Positions 9,112 to 19,076 of a DNA stretch of 64,000 nt are shown one piece after another. The stretch's first letter is position 1, and each line of letters begins with the position of its first letter. The stretch comes from CAWIHS01 sp963836005 (GTDB taxonomy: Bacteria > Pseudomonadota > Gammaproteobacteria > GRL18), in the NCBI GenBank assembly GCA_963836005.1, contig CAWIHS010000002.1:434001-498000 (forward strand), in the 5' to 3' direction. The notes under the pieces are model-generated. The model had not been told where the DNA came from. It did no database searches and saw only the letters and a program-made list of their open reading frames with translations. The translations under genes and the position numbers were made by a program.

Positions 9112-9133
9112 GTGGACCACAGAGGATTAAAAA

Positions 9134-10675
9134 ATGCAATTAAATCCATCAGAAATCAGTGACTTAATAAAAAGTCGGATTGAAAATTTTGAAGCAAAAA
9201 CAGAAGCAACCACTGAAGGAACTATTGTCAGTCTTTCAGATGGTATTGCTTTGATTCATGGTTTAAGTGATGTTATGTCGGGGGAAATGATTGAGTTTCC
9301 TGGAAACACTTTTGGCCTTGCGCTTAACCTGGAACGAGATTCAGTTGGTGCCGTGTTACTGGGTGATTACAAACATCTCACTGAAGGTGACAAAGTCAAG
9401 TGTACCGGTAAAATTCTGGAAGTTCCTGTAGGTGATGCTCTGCTGGGGCGTGTTGTTAATACTCTGGGGCAGCCGATTGATGGTAAAGGCCCTATTGATT
9501 GCAAAGAAACTTCACCGATTGAAAAAATTGCTCCAGGGGTGATTGCGCGTCAATCGGTTGATCAGCCGGTACAAACCGGATTGAAATCAATAGATTCCAT
9601 GGTACCTATTGGCCGTGGTCAGCGTGAATTGATTATTGGTGACCGCCAGACAGGTAAAACAGCCGTAGCGGTTGATGCTATTATTAATCAAAAAGACAGC
9701 GGCATAAAATGCATTTATGTGGCTATAGGTCAAAAAGCATCCAGTATTGCAGCCGTGGTCAGAAAACTCGAAGAGTTTGGCGCCATGGAAAATACTATTG
9801 TAGTAGCAGCAGCGGCATCTGATGCTGCCGCCATGCAATATCTTGCACCATATTCCGGCTGTTCGATGGGTGAATATTTTCGCGATCAGGGTAAAGATGC
9901 TTTAATCGTTTACGATGATTTGACGAAACAGGCATGGGCTTATCGTCAGGTCTCACTGCTGCTGCGCCGTCCGCCAGGACGTGAAGCTTATCCCGGTGAT
10001 GTGTTCTACCTGCATTCCCGTCTGCTCGAACGGGCAGCACGTGTCAATGCGGATTTTGTTGAAACAGCAACCAAAGGGAAAGTTAAGGGTAAAACAGGCT
10101 CATTAACTGCTTTACCCATTATTGAGACACAGGCTGGGGATGTATCTGCATTTGTACCGACCAATGTAATATCCATTACCGATGGACAGATTTTCCTTGA
10201 AACCGATCTGTTTAACTCCGGTATTCGTCCTGCGATTAATGCCGGTTTGTCCGTATCACGAGTGGGTGGTGCAGCTCAAACCAAAATCATTAAAAAACTC
10301 GGTGGTGGCATACGCCTTGACCTCGCTCAATACCGTGAACTGGCAGCATTTGCTCAGTTTGCCTCTGACCTCGATGAAGCAACACGTGGGCAGATCCAAC
10401 GCGGGCAGCGAGTTACTGAATTAATGAAACAGATTCAGTTTAATCCCTTTTCGATTGCTCAAATGGCTGTTTCACTGTTTGCTGCGAACAAAGGCTATCT
10501 TGATGATGTTGAAGTAGATAAAGTGGTGGATTTTGAATCCGCTTTACAGGATTACATGAAAGCCAATGAAGCGGAATTAATGGATAAGATCAGTGAGTCA
10601 GGTGATTATAATGATGATATTGAAAAATCACTGAGCAATGCCGTTGATAAATTTAAAGCTAACAACACCTGGTAA
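9134..10675 (+). CDS. atpA: F0F1 ATP synthase subunit alpha
   Basis: Nucleotide-binding, non-catalytic alpha subunit of F1. The 513-residue protein carries the Walker A motif GDRQTGKTA (about residues 169-177), the Walker B aspartate in ALIVYDDLTKQAWAYRQVSLLLRRPPGREAY, and the alpha signature PAINAGLSVSRVGG. Length equals that of E. coli AtpA. A ribosome-binding AGAGGA stands before the ATG. All key residues are present. Confidence 0.97.
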   Translation: MQLNPSEISDLIKSRIENFEAKTEATTEGTIVSLSDGIALIHGLSDVMSGEMIEFPGNTFGLALNLERDSVGAVLLGDYKHLTEGDKVKCTGKILEVPVGDALLGRVVNTLGQPIDGKGPIDCKETSPIEKIAPGVIARQSVDQPVQTGLKSIDSMVPIGRGQRELIIGDRQTGKTAVAVDAIINQKDSGIKCIYVAIGQKASSIAAVVRKLEEFGAMENTIVVAAAASDAAAMQYLAPYSGCSMGEYFRDQGKDALIVYDDLTKQAWAYRQVSLLLRRPPGREAYPGDVFYLHSRLLERAARVNADFVETATKGKVKGKTGSLTALPIIETQAGDVSAFVPTNVISITDGQIFLETDLFNSGIRPAINAGLSVSRVGGAAQTKIIKKLGGGIRLDLAQYRELAAFAQFASDLDEATRGQIQRGQRVTELMKQIQFNPFSIAQMAVSLFAANKGYLDDVEVDKVVDFESALQDYMKANEAELMDKISESGDYNDDIEKSLSNAVDKFKANNTW

Positions 10676-10691
10676 ATAGGAGACTCTGACC

Positions 10692-11606
10692 ATGGCAAGT
10701 GGAAAAGAGATTCGCTCTCAGATCAGCAGTATCAAAAATACGCAAAAGATCACCAGCGCAATGGAAATGGTAGCTGCGAGTAAAATGCGTAAGGCACAGG
10801 AACGAATGAGTGCCTCTCGTCCGTATACAGAAAAGATGATAGATGTCATCATGCATCTGGCTCAGGCACATACTGAATACACGCCTTCTTTTCTTCAGGA
10901 ACGTGAATGCAGGCGGGTCGGATATATTGTAGTTTCTTCAGATCGCGGATTATGCGGTGGTTTGAATAGCAATCTGTTTAAAGAAACCATACTCAATATG
11001 CAGCAATGGCATAGTGACGGTATAGATATCGATATTTGCGTGATTGGTCAGAAAGCGACAGGGTTTTTTAAACGCGTTGGCGGTAATGTGGTTTCCAAGA
11101 CGTCTCATCTGGGTGATGAACCTAATCTGGGAGACCTGATCGGCAGCGTTAAAGTGATGCTTGATGCCTATGATGAAGGCAGGATCGACCGTTTGTATGT
11201 CGTGTTTAACAAATTTGTCAACACCATGACCCAGAAACCGATAATAGGTCAGTTGTTACCAATTTCAGTGCCAGATAGGACTAAAGCTAAAGACAAGAAA
11301 TTACGTTATTATGAAGCTGCAGGTGATGATGCACATCATTTGACCCATCACTGGGATTATCTCTACGAGCCTGATGCTGAAGAAGTGATAAGTGCGCTGT
11401 TAATGCGTTATATTGAATCACTGGTTTATCAGGCCGTGGTTGAAAACCTGGCGTGTGAAATGGCTGCTCGAATGGTGGCCATGAAGAGTGCAACAGATAA
11501 TGCCGGTGATCTGATAGATGATTTACAGCTTGTCTATAACAAGGCGAGACAGGCGGCTATTACGCAGGAGCTTTCAGAAATTGTTGCTGGTGCCGCAGCG
11601 GTATAG
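10692..11606 (+). CDS. atpG: F0F1 ATP synthase subunit gamma
   Basis: Central rotor shaft of F1. The 304-residue protein begins MASGKEIRSQISSIKNTQKITSAMEMVAASKMRKAQ, shown here only to about residue 36 in pieces: IRSQISSIKNTQKIT and AMEMVAASKMRKA are the conserved N-terminal helix. SSDRGLCGGLN and the C-terminal YNKARQAAITQELSEIVAGAAA are also typical. It is slightly longer than E. coli AtpG (287 residues). It lies 16 bp after atpA. Confidence 0.96.
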   Translation: MASGKEIRSQISSIKNTQKITSAMEMVAASKMRKAQERMSASRPYTEKMIDVIMHLAQAHTEYTPSFLQERECRRVGYIVVSSDRGLCGGLNSNLFKETILNMQQWHSDGIDIDICVIGQKATGFFKRVGGNVVSKTSHLGDEPNLGDLIGSVKVMLDAYDEGRIDRLYVVFNKFVNTMTQKPIIGQLLPISVPDRTKAKDKKLRYYEAAGDDAHHLTHHWDYLYEPDAEEVISALLMRYIESLVYQAVVENLACEMAARMVAMKSATDNAGDLIDDLQLVYNKARQAAITQELSEIVAGAAAV

Positions 11607-11652
11607 ATTGAACGGCAGCTTTATAAAGATTTAGTTTTTAGAGGAACCGAAA

Positions 11653-13030
11653 ATGAGTTCAGGAAAAATTGTCCAGATCATTGGTGCTGTTATCGACGTG
11701 GAATTTCCACGAGATTCATTACCTGAAGATCTATGAAGCCATAAAAGTAACAGAAGTTGATCTAACCCTGGAAGTTCAACAACAACTGGGTGATGGTATT
11801 GTTCGCTGTATTGCTATGGGCCCCTCTGACGGAGTCAAGCGGTATATGGAAGTTGCCAGTACAGGTCAACCTATTTCTGTTCCGGTAGGCAAGGAAACTT
11901 TAGGCCGGATTATGGATGTACTGGGTAATCCTATCGACGAAAAAGGCGATGTTGGCGAAAAGCAGCGCGCTTCTATTCATCGCGCTGCACCAGCTTATGA
12001 AGAGCTTGCAGCAGCGGCTGAGTTACTTGAAACCGGTATCAAGGTGATTGATCTGGTTTGCCCCTTTGCCAAGGGTGGTAAAGTGGGACTGTTTGGCGGT
12101 GCCGGTGTTGGTAAAACGGTCAATATGATGGAACTTATCCGTAATATTGCCGCTGAACATAGCGGATTCTCGGTTTTTGCCGGAGTAGGCGAACGTACAC
12201 GTGAGGGAAATGATTTTTATCATGAGATGACAGACTCAAACGTGCTTGATAAGGTTGCACTGGTTTACGGTCAAATGAACGAGCCTCCGGGTAACAGACT
12301 GCGTGTGGCCTTAACCGGTTTGACCATTGCGGAAGGTTTCCGCGACGAAGGCCGTGATGTACTGCTGTTTATTGATAATATCTATCGTTATACCCTGGCG
12401 GGTACTGAAGTTTCAGCCTTGCTGGGACGTATGCCCTCTGCTGTGGGTTACCAGCCGACTCTGGCGGAAGAAATGGGTGTCCTGCAGGAACGTATTACCT
12501 CAACAAAAACAGGATCTATTACTTCTATTCAGGCAGTGTATGTACCCGCAGATGACTTGACTGACCCTTCTCCGGCCACGACCTTTGCTCACCTGGACGC
12601 GACTGTGGTTCTATCGCGTCAAATTGCAGAGCTTGGTGTTTATCCTGCAGTTGATCCTCTGGATTCAACCTCGCGTCAGCTGGATCCGCAAATTGTAGGT
12701 AACGAGCACTATGAAGTAGCACGTGGCGTGCAGTCAACATTGCAGCGCTATAAGGAATTGAAAGATATTATTGCCATTCTTGGTATGGATGAACTATCTG
12801 AAGAAGACAAGCTGATTGTTAGCCGGGCACGTAAGATCCAGAGGTTCCTCTCTCAGCCATTCTTTGTCGCCGAAGTGTTTACTGGTTCACCCGGTAAATA
12901 TGTGTCTCTGAAAGAAACGATTCGAGGTTTCAAGGAAATTGTTGAAGGGATGCACGACAGCATACCCGAACAGGCATTCTACATGGTGGGTGGTATTGAG
13001 GAAGTTGTTGAGAAAGCACAGGCTGTGTAA
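11653..13030 (+). CDS. atpD: F0F1 ATP synthase subunit beta, with an apparent +1 frameshift
   Basis: Catalytic beta subunit of F1. The true start is ATG 11653 after AGAGGA: it begins MSSGKIVQIIGAVIDVEFPR, the normal beta-subunit N-terminus. This frame meets TGA at 11734 after 27 codons. One extra base at about 11725-11728 (CCTGAAGATC where the family needs a proline codon followed directly by AAG ATC) moves the frame; from there KIYEAIKV... continues to 13030. The Walker A GGAGVGKTV, the GERTREG segment and the catalytic ERITSTKTGSITS region are all intact downstream. A TTG at 11669 could start the second frame, but that would lose the conserved N-terminus. As the gene is essential and the rest undamaged, a sequence error is the simplest explanation. 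Confidence 0.9.
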
Positions 13031-13136
13031 ACCTGATTTCAACAATATAGTAATAAAACATGCTCTGAAGACATTTACCTGTGGGTGTTGAAACCTGTCA
13101 ACAGGTAAAAATCATGAATACTTAAGGAGAACCCCT

Positions 13137-13565
13137 ATGGCAATGACAATGCAACTGAACATCGTCAGTGCTGAAAAAGAGATTTTCTCAAATCTGGCAG
13201 AAATGGTTATTGTACCCGGCAGTATGGGTGATCTGGGTATATTACCTCAACACTCACAATTACTTTCAACCTTGAAAGCCGGTGAGGTGATCATTACTGA
13301 ACAGGGAGGAAAACAGGAATCGATTTATATCTCAGGCGGGATTCTGGAAGTACAGCCTCATGTGACCACGATTTTGTCTGATACTGCGTTAAGAGCCAGT
13401 GATCTTGATGAAGCGGAGGCTATGGCTGCCAAGGATAAAGCTGAAGAAGCATTGCGTGATACCGAAAGTGAAATAGATTTTGCCAAGGCTGAAGCGGAAC
13501 TGTCTGAGGCTCTCGCTCAATTGAAAATGATTGAAAAACTTCGCAAGAAAAAACGCGGTTCCTAG
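13137..13565 (+). CDS. atpC: F0F1 ATP synthase subunit epsilon
   Basis: Epsilon subunit, which couples gamma to the c-ring and inhibits ATP hydrolysis. The 142-residue protein has the N-terminal beta-sandwich (MQLNIVSAEKEIFS, VPGSMGDLGILPQHSQLLSTLK) and the C-terminal two-helix arm rich in Ala, Glu and Lys. It is the last gene of the operon, followed within 45 bp by a strong terminator. An AAGGAGA ribosome site precedes the start. Confidence 0.96.
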   Translation: MAMTMQLNIVSAEKEIFSNLAEMVIVPGSMGDLGILPQHSQLLSTLKAGEVIITEQGGKQESIYISGGILEVQPHVTTILSDTALRASDLDEAEAMAAKDKAEEALRDTESEIDFAKAEAELSEALAQLKMIEKLRKKKRGS

Positions 13566-13606
13566 TCTTTTGAATTGATAGACGGGCAAATCTAACCCTG
13601 TTTGCA

Positions 13607-13638
13607 AAAAGAGCAGTTGTAATGACTGCTCTTTTTTT
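13607..13638 (+). terminator. Rho-independent terminator of the atp operon
   Basis: A stem AAAAGAGCAGT/ACTGCTCTTTT with the loop TGTAATG, running into seven T residues, starts about 40 bp after the atpC stop. This is a textbook intrinsic terminator and separates the atp operon from glmU. The rest of the 330-bp gap to glmU is AT-rich and I see no further gene in it. Confidence 0.9.
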
Positions 13639-13895
13639 GTTTACACGTAATTATATTTAGGGATGTTTAGCCGACAGTCAACCAGTAAGCGGTTAAAGTA
13701 TAGTAACTCTCATGCATTGCCAGTAATTAGCAGCGATTGACTGATTTTACATCAGGCACTATCAGCTGAAGAAGCTGAATAGTTATATCATCAAAAAAAT
13801 AGTCGATAACCGCACATTGTAAGACCTGTTTACTTTTTTTTTAAATTGAATAGTTCAATAATAGAGTGACACCGAATCCACTTATCAGGAATTTT

Positions 13896-15296
13896 ATGAG
13901 CAGTATAAGTAAAACTCATGACTCGCTAAATGAATCTTTAGAAGTTATTATTCTTGCCGCCGGTAAAGGCAGCAGAATGTATTCCAGTAAGCCGAAAGTA
14001 CTGCATACTCTTGGGGGCAAGTTGTTACTCAAACACGTACTGGATACGGCTCAGGCATTGGCTGCTGCTTCTATCAACGTTGTATATGGGCATGGAGGTG
14101 ATCAGGTTAAAAATCTGCTGGGCAATGAAGCAGTAAACTGGTGTGAGCAGGCCGAACAATTAGGTACCGGACATGCAGTGCAACAGGCTTTAGAGCATAT
14201 TTCAGATGCATCTAATGTGCTGATACTTTATGGTGATGTGCCATTATTAAGCACCTCGACTTTAAATCATCTGCTATTGGCAAAACAGCATCATAAAATA
14301 GCGCTGTTAACAGCCAACCTGACAGATCCTTCAGGCTATGGCCGTATTGTCAGAAACAGCGCAAATGTAATCCAGAAAATTGTTGAAGAAAAAGATGCCG
14401 ACGAAGCAATCAGGAAAATTTCTGAAATTAACAGTGGTGTTATGACGGTTTCCGGCCGCGATTTGAAAAAATGGCTTTCAAGACTGGATAATAATAATGC
14501 CCAAAATGAATATTATCTTACTGATTTAATAGAACTGGCTGTAAAAGAAGGTGAGCAGGTTGCCAGTTATATAGTGGCTGATGAACATGAAATAGAAGGC
14601 ATCAATAACAAGATTCAACTGGCCGCACTGGAAAGAGTATTTCAGCAAAGAAAGGCCAATGAACTAATGAGCAGGGGAGTAAGTCTCATGGACCCGAGTC
14701 GATTCGATCTAAGGGGACGTCTCGATACGGGTCAGGATGTTCATATTGACATCAATGTGATCATTGAAGGATATTGTCGGTTTGGCAACAATGTCAGGAT
14801 TGGTGCTAATTGTGTCATTAAAGACACGAATATCGGCGATAATGTAACCATTCTGGAAAACTGCGTAGTGGAAAAAGCCGAGCTTGCCGCTGGTTGTGTG
14901 GTGGGACCATTTGCGCGTCTAAGACCGGATACCAAGTTAGCTGAAGATGTTAAAGTCGGTAATTTTGTGGAAATTAAAAAATCGCATATTGCTGCAGGTT
15001 CCAAAGTAAACCATCTTAGTTATATTGGCGATACCCTGATGGGTGAAAATGTTAATATTGGTGCAGGCACTATCACCTGCAATTATGATGGTGCCAATAA
15101 ACATTTAACCAGAATCGGTGATAATGCATTTATAGGATCTAATTCAGCACTTGTGGCTCCGGTTGAAATCGGCAGCAATGCAACCATTGGTGCTGGCACG
15201 ACTCTGAGTTATGATGCGGAAAAAGACAAACTGACCCTTACCAGAGTGAAACAGAGAACTGTTTCAGGCTGGAAACGCCCGGTAAAAAATAAATAA
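13896..15296 (+). CDS. glmU: Bifunctional N-acetylglucosamine-1-phosphate uridyltransferase / glucosamine-1-phosphate acetyltransferase
   Basis: Makes UDP-N-acetylglucosamine for peptidoglycan and lipopolysaccharide. The N-terminal pyrophosphorylase domain has the signature LAAGKGSRMYSSKPKVLH; the C-terminal half is a left-handed beta-helix with hexapeptide repeats and the acetyltransferase segment NYDGANKH. A GTG at 13866 is in frame, but ATG 13896 has AGGA five bases upstream, so I use it; the product is then about 466 residues, close to the E. coli length. glmS follows 42 bp later, so the two enzymes of the pathway are probably co-transcribed. Confidence 0.95.
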   Translation: MSSISKTHDSLNESLEVIILAAGKGSRMYSSKPKVLHTLGGKLLLKHVLDTAQALAAASINVVYGHGGDQVKNLLGNEAVNWCEQAEQLGTGHAVQQALEHISDASNVLILYGDVPLLSTSTLNHLLLAKQHHKIALLTANLTDPSGYGRIVRNSANVIQKIVEEKDADEAIRKISEINSGVMTVSGRDLKKWLSRLDNNNAQNEYYLTDLIELAVKEGEQVASYIVADEHEIEGINNKIQLAALERVFQQRKANELMSRGVSLMDPSRFDLRGRLDTGQDVHIDINVIIEGYCRFGNNVRIGANCVIKDTNIGDNVTILENCVVEKAELAAGCVVGPFARLRPDTKLAEDVKVGNFVEIKKSHIAAGSKVNHLSYIGDTLMGENVNIGAGTITCNYDGANKHLTRIGDNAFIGSNSALVAPVEIGSNATIGAGTTLSYDAEKDKLTLTRVKQRTVSGWKRPVKNK

Positions 15297-15338
15297 CTGT
15301 CAGCAAAGAGTTATAGAGTATTTAATAAAGGATAAAAT

Positions 15339-17168
15339 ATGTGCGGTATTGTGGGTGCAATAGCTGAAAGAAACGTACAGGCCATTCTGATGGAAGGCTT
15401 GCGAAGACTGGAATATCGTGGCTACGATTCAGCGGGGCTGGCAGTACAGGATAATGAAACACATGAGATACACCGACAACGTTCATTGGGTAAAGTGGCG
15501 GAGCTGCAGAAGCTGCTTAAAGGTGGAGAACTAAAAGGCCATATTGGTGTGGCCCATACACGCTGGGCTACACACGGAGAACCTGCAGAACATAATGCGC
15601 ATCCACATATGTGTGAAGACCAGGTTGCCCTGGTACATAATGGAATTATTGAAAATTATGAGGTAATCAAACAAAAGCTGGAAAGCACCGGCGTCGAATT
15701 CTGTTCTCAGACGGATACAGAATGCATTGTACATTTGATAGGAGAAAACAAAAAGCAGGGAAAATCACTCTTTGAATCGGTTCTGGCAGCCATTAAACAG
15801 CTTGAAGGAGCCTATGCACTGGGCGTTATCGATAACCAGGAAGAGCGCATTGTTGCAGCAAGAAGCGGTAGTCCGCTGGTGATAGGCCTGGGTATTGGTG
15901 AAAATTTTATTGCTTCCGATGTATCAGCCCTGCTGCCAGTAACACAGGAATTTATTTACCTGGAAGAAGGTGATGTAGCAGATATAACCCGCGACAATGT
16001 GATTATTTTTGACGCGGCAGGAGACATAGTCGAGCGACCTGTGAGTAAAAGTGCAATCACAGCGGATGCAGTCGAGCGTGGAGAATATCGTCACTATATG
16101 CTCAAGGAAATTTATGAGCAGCCCAAAGCGATAGCTGACACCCTCGAAGGTCGGATTGATACTGAAAAAGTGTTTACCAATGCGTTTGGCTATAGTGCAG
16201 AAGAAACCTTTAAAAACATTGATTCAGTGTATATTATTGCCTGCGGTACCAGCTACCATGCAGGGCTGGTTGCAAAATACTGGTTTGAAGGGATAATCGG
16301 TATTCCCTGCATGATTGAAGTGGCGAGTGAGTTTCGTTATCGCAAAGCTGTTTTTAATGAAAAAACTCTAATTATTACTATATCTCAGTCAGGTGAAACG
16401 GCTGATACCCTGGCGGCATTGCGAGAAGCGAAAAAACAGGGTGCGCTGCATTCCCTGGTGATCTGTAATGTGGCTGAAAGTTCACTGGTACGTGAATCAG
16501 AGTTGTCATTTTTAACCCATGCCGGCCCAGAAATTGGTGTCGCTTCGACCAAGGCATTTACCACTCAGTTAACCGCTTTATTATTGCTGGTGATATGCAT
16601 TGCCAAAGAAAAAGGTAATATCAAGCTTGAGAAACTGGCTGTGAAAAACTTAAGGCAGCTGCCCGGACAGATTGAAAAAGTCTTACAGCTCGATGAGCAG
16701 ATTAAACATTTAGCAGAGGAATTTTCTGATAAACATCATGCCCTGTTCCTTGGCAGGGCTACCCAGTACCCCATAGCTATGGAAGGTGCATTAAAGCTGA
16801 AGGAAATCTCTTATATTCATGCAGAAGCCTATCCGGCCGGTGAGTTAAAACATGGACCATTGGCGCTGGTCGATGCTGATATGCCGGTAGTAGCAGTAGC
16901 CCCGAATAATGAATTGATAGGAAAACTGAAATCAAATCTGCAGGAAGTGAAAACTCGAGGCGGGAAACTGTATGTATTTGCTGACACGCATGTGCAGATA
17001 GAAGATGAAGAAGGTCTTAGAGTGATTGAAGTTGGAAAGATTGATTCATTGATCGCACCAATGGTATTTACAATCCCACTGCAATTACTGGCCTATCATG
17101 TCGCAGTGATCAAGGGCACGGATGTGGATCAACCGCGTAATCTGGCAAAATCAGTTACTGTAGAATGA
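15339..17168 (+). CDS. glmS: Glutamine-fructose-6-phosphate aminotransferase (isomerizing)
   Basis: First step of amino-sugar synthesis: fructose-6-phosphate plus glutamine gives glucosamine-6-phosphate. The 609-residue protein begins MCGIVGAIAERN, with the catalytic N-terminal Cys exposed after Met removal. The glutaminase domain contains HTRWATHGEPAEHNAHPH, and two SIS sugar-isomerase domains follow (IACGTSYHAG and the C-terminal LGRATQYPIAMEGALKLKE). The end, VDQPRNLAKSVTVE, is diagnostic. Length equals that of E. coli GlmS. No glmS ribozyme is expected in this group and none is seen. Confidence 0.97.
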   Translation: MCGIVGAIAERNVQAILMEGLRRLEYRGYDSAGLAVQDNETHEIHRQRSLGKVAELQKLLKGGELKGHIGVAHTRWATHGEPAEHNAHPHMCEDQVALVHNGIIENYEVIKQKLESTGVEFCSQTDTECIVHLIGENKKQGKSLFESVLAAIKQLEGAYALGVIDNQEERIVAARSGSPLVIGLGIGENFIASDVSALLPVTQEFIYLEEGDVADITRDNVIIFDAAGDIVERPVSKSAITADAVERGEYRHYMLKEIYEQPKAIADTLEGRIDTEKVFTNAFGYSAEETFKNIDSVYIIACGTSYHAGLVAKYWFEGIIGIPCMIEVASEFRYRKAVFNEKTLIITISQSGETADTLAALREAKKQGALHSLVICNVAESSLVRESELSFLTHAGPEIGVASTKAFTTQLTALLLLVICIAKEKGNIKLEKLAVKNLRQLPGQIEKVLQLDEQIKHLAEEFSDKHHALFLGRATQYPIAMEGALKLKEISYIHAEAYPAGELKHGPLALVDADMPVVAVAPNNELIGKLKSNLQEVKTRGGKLYVFADTHVQIEDEEGLRVIEVGKIDSLIAPMVFTIPLQLLAYHVAVIKGTDVDQPRNLAKSVTVE

Positions 17169-17246
17169 TCTCAAAGTGTCATTTAGAATGTTTATGGGCG
17201 AGTAATAAAGTCTTTAACCGGGCTATATGTCATACTGGAATCTCTG

Positions 17247-17678
17247 ATGCAAGAATCCCATCTGGCAGGCGAATGGTCGCTGCTACAAAATCAATTTGAT
17301 AGCTATGAAAAATATTCATTGCTGATTAAATTAATCAATGTTGCTGTGACTGCTGTGTCGATTTTCCTGAATACTTTTAATGTTTACATTCTTTTTATAG
17401 TGATAATTATCTGGTTGCAGGATGGGATCTGGAAAACCTTTCAATCACGTATTGAAACACGATTATTGCTCGTTGAAGGTTTTTTTTCCAAAACCTCGTC
17501 TGCGCAGAACAGTGAAACCCTGCCTTACCAGTTTAATCAGTTTTTCATGCATAATCGTCCTGCAGGGTTTATTCTTGTCAGAGAATATATACTTCAAGCG
17601 TTAAGACCAACGGTTGCATACCCGCATGTTCTCTTACTGCTGATATTGGCATATAAAATTTGCTCTAACACAGCATAA
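17247..17678 (+). CDS. Predicted membrane protein, unknown function
   Basis: A 143-residue protein I do not recognise. Hydrophobic segments span about residues 27-58 (one long or two short helices) and 122-139. In between is a soluble stretch with the sequence RIETRLLLVEGFFSK. It lies 78 bp downstream of glmS on the same strand, but with only a weak ribosome site. No catalytic motif is visible. Composition resembles its neighbours, so it is probably a real gene. Confidence 0.6.
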   Translation: MQESHLAGEWSLLQNQFDSYEKYSLLIKLINVAVTAVSIFLNTFNVYILFIVIIIWLQDGIWKTFQSRIETRLLLVEGFFSKTSSAQNSETLPYQFNQFFMHNRPAGFILVREYILQALRPTVAYPHVLLLLILAYKICSNTA

Positions 17679-17849
17679 TCAGTTTGAGCAGATAACAGCC
17701 AGTGTTCTAAGGCTGCTCTTGCAGCATAGATTATATTCATCGGATCCTCAGACAAATACCAGTCAGCTTATTGAGAGCAATATTCTCAAGTTTGCTATGG
17801 CTGGTTTGCTGCCAAAGCTTGTAATTTGTCGGTTTATGGACTAAATATT

Positions 17850-17923
17850 AAAAAGTGTGATTGTTGTTTTGCTGCATTTTCAATGATTTCTGCTCATTAA
17901 TAATGCTAGCGCAACCCTGTGTC
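17850..17923 (-). repeat. Degraded family E repeat copy
   Basis: Read on the minus strand this stretch shares GACACAGGG, TTAATGA, ATCATTGAAAATGCA and AATCACACTTTTT, in the same order, with the stem-loop cluster at 3683-3803. The long hairpin is not conserved here. It lies in the 276-bp gap before the thioredoxin-like gene; nothing else is evident in that gap. Confidence 0.4.
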
Positions 17924-17954
17924 ATAAGCGTGAAATAACTATAACGGCTTATTA

Positions 17955-19076
17955 ATGTCAAACAGAATGCAAAGGTTTAAAAAATTTTTTTTACTGAAAT
18001 ATTTAATGGTCATATTGCTGAGTTTGTCAGTTATGGCTGCTGCGTCAGCAGTACTGACTGAAGAAAATGATGAATGGGAAGAATTTGCCGCATTTGATGA
18101 TACCCCGGTACTGCCGGAAATCGTTTATCCCGATTGGTTTAAACAAACTTTTCTCGAATTGCCCGATGATATTGAAGAAGCCGTCAAAGCCGGCAAAAAA
18201 GGCATCATTGTCTATTTTGGTCAGAAACACTGTGCTTATTGCCAGGCTTTGATTGATAAGGATTTTGGTCAAAAGGATATTGAAACCTATACACGCAACA
18301 ATTTTGACGTTATTCCGATTAATATCTGGGGCAGCAATGAAGTGACTACTCCTGATGGTCAGGTTATGACGGAACGGGAATATGCCATTCGTGAAAAAGC
18401 CAATTTTACTCCTTCACTCATTTATTATGATGCAGATGGCAATAAGGCGTTGATGTTGCGAGGTTATTATCCACCGTACAAGTTTCGTGCAGCCATGGAA
18501 TTTGTGGAACAAGGCTATTATAAGGAGGAGCTATTTCGTGATTACATGACTCGGGCAAATCCACCGCCCAAATTTGAAATTGAAGAAATGAACCATGAAG
18601 ATTTTTTTATGTCGCCGCCCTATGTGCTGGATCGTTCACGGTATAAGGCGCAGGAGCCGTTGCTGGTTTTTTTGGAGCAAAGAGATTGCCACGCCTGTGA
18701 TGTGCTGCACTCCGAACCGCTGCAATTTGATGCAACCAGGGAACTGTTAACACATTTTGAGATTGTACAACTGGATATGAATGCGGACACGCCGCTGATT
18801 ACTCCGGACGGTCAAAAATTAACTGCCAGGCAATGGGCTCAACAGCTCGATATTTTTTATACTCCGACTTTAATAGCCTTTGATGAAAGTGGTAAAGAAA
18901 TCATTCGTATTGATTCTGTGGCCCATGTTTACCGATTAAAAAGTGTGCTTGAGTATATTGTCAGCGGGACCTATAAAACCACGCCAGATTATATGTCATG
19001 GCGGTTTGATGTGCTTTTTGATGGTAAAAAACTGCCGGCTATAGAACACGCTGCTTCAGAGGAGAGCTCTTTATAA
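17955..19076 (+). CDS. Periplasmic protein with two thioredoxin-like (SoxW-type) domains
   Basis: A 373-residue protein with an N-terminal signal peptide (hydrophobic core at about residues 13-31, AAASA cleavage region). Two related thioredoxin-fold domains follow. The first (about 75-195) has the motif CAYC in FGQKHCAYCQALI; the second (about 225-345) has CHAC in EQRDCHACDVL. Both contain a TPDGQ...T segment and a cis-proline-like TP (FTPSLIYYD and YTPTLIAFD), so the protein looks like an internal duplication. Such domains reduce or relay disulfides in the periplasm, and similar proteins occur in sulfur oxidisers. The partner is unknown and no sox operon is near. Confidence 0.75.
   Translation: MSNRMQRFKKFFLLKYLMVILLSLSVMAAASAVLTEENDEWEEFAAFDDTPVLPEIVYPDWFKQTFLELPDDIEEAVKAGKKGIIVYFGQKHCAYCQALIDKDFGQKDIETYTRNNFDVIPINIWGSNEVTTPDGQVMTEREYAIREKANFTPSLIYYDADGNKALMLRGYYPPYKFRAAMEFVEQGYYKEELFRDYMTRANPPPKFEIEEMNHEDFFMSPPYVLDRSRYKAQEPLLVFLEQRDCHACDVLHSEPLQFDATRELLTHFEIVQLDMNADTPLITPDGQKLTARQWAQQLDIFYTPTLIAFDESGKEIIRIDSVAHVYRLKSVLEYIVSGTYKTTPDYMSWRFDVLFDGKKLPAIEHAASEESSL

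Noticed and set aside
15531..15734. Minus-strand small frame inside glmS
   Set aside because: Antisense shadow of a conserved gene with no supporting signal.
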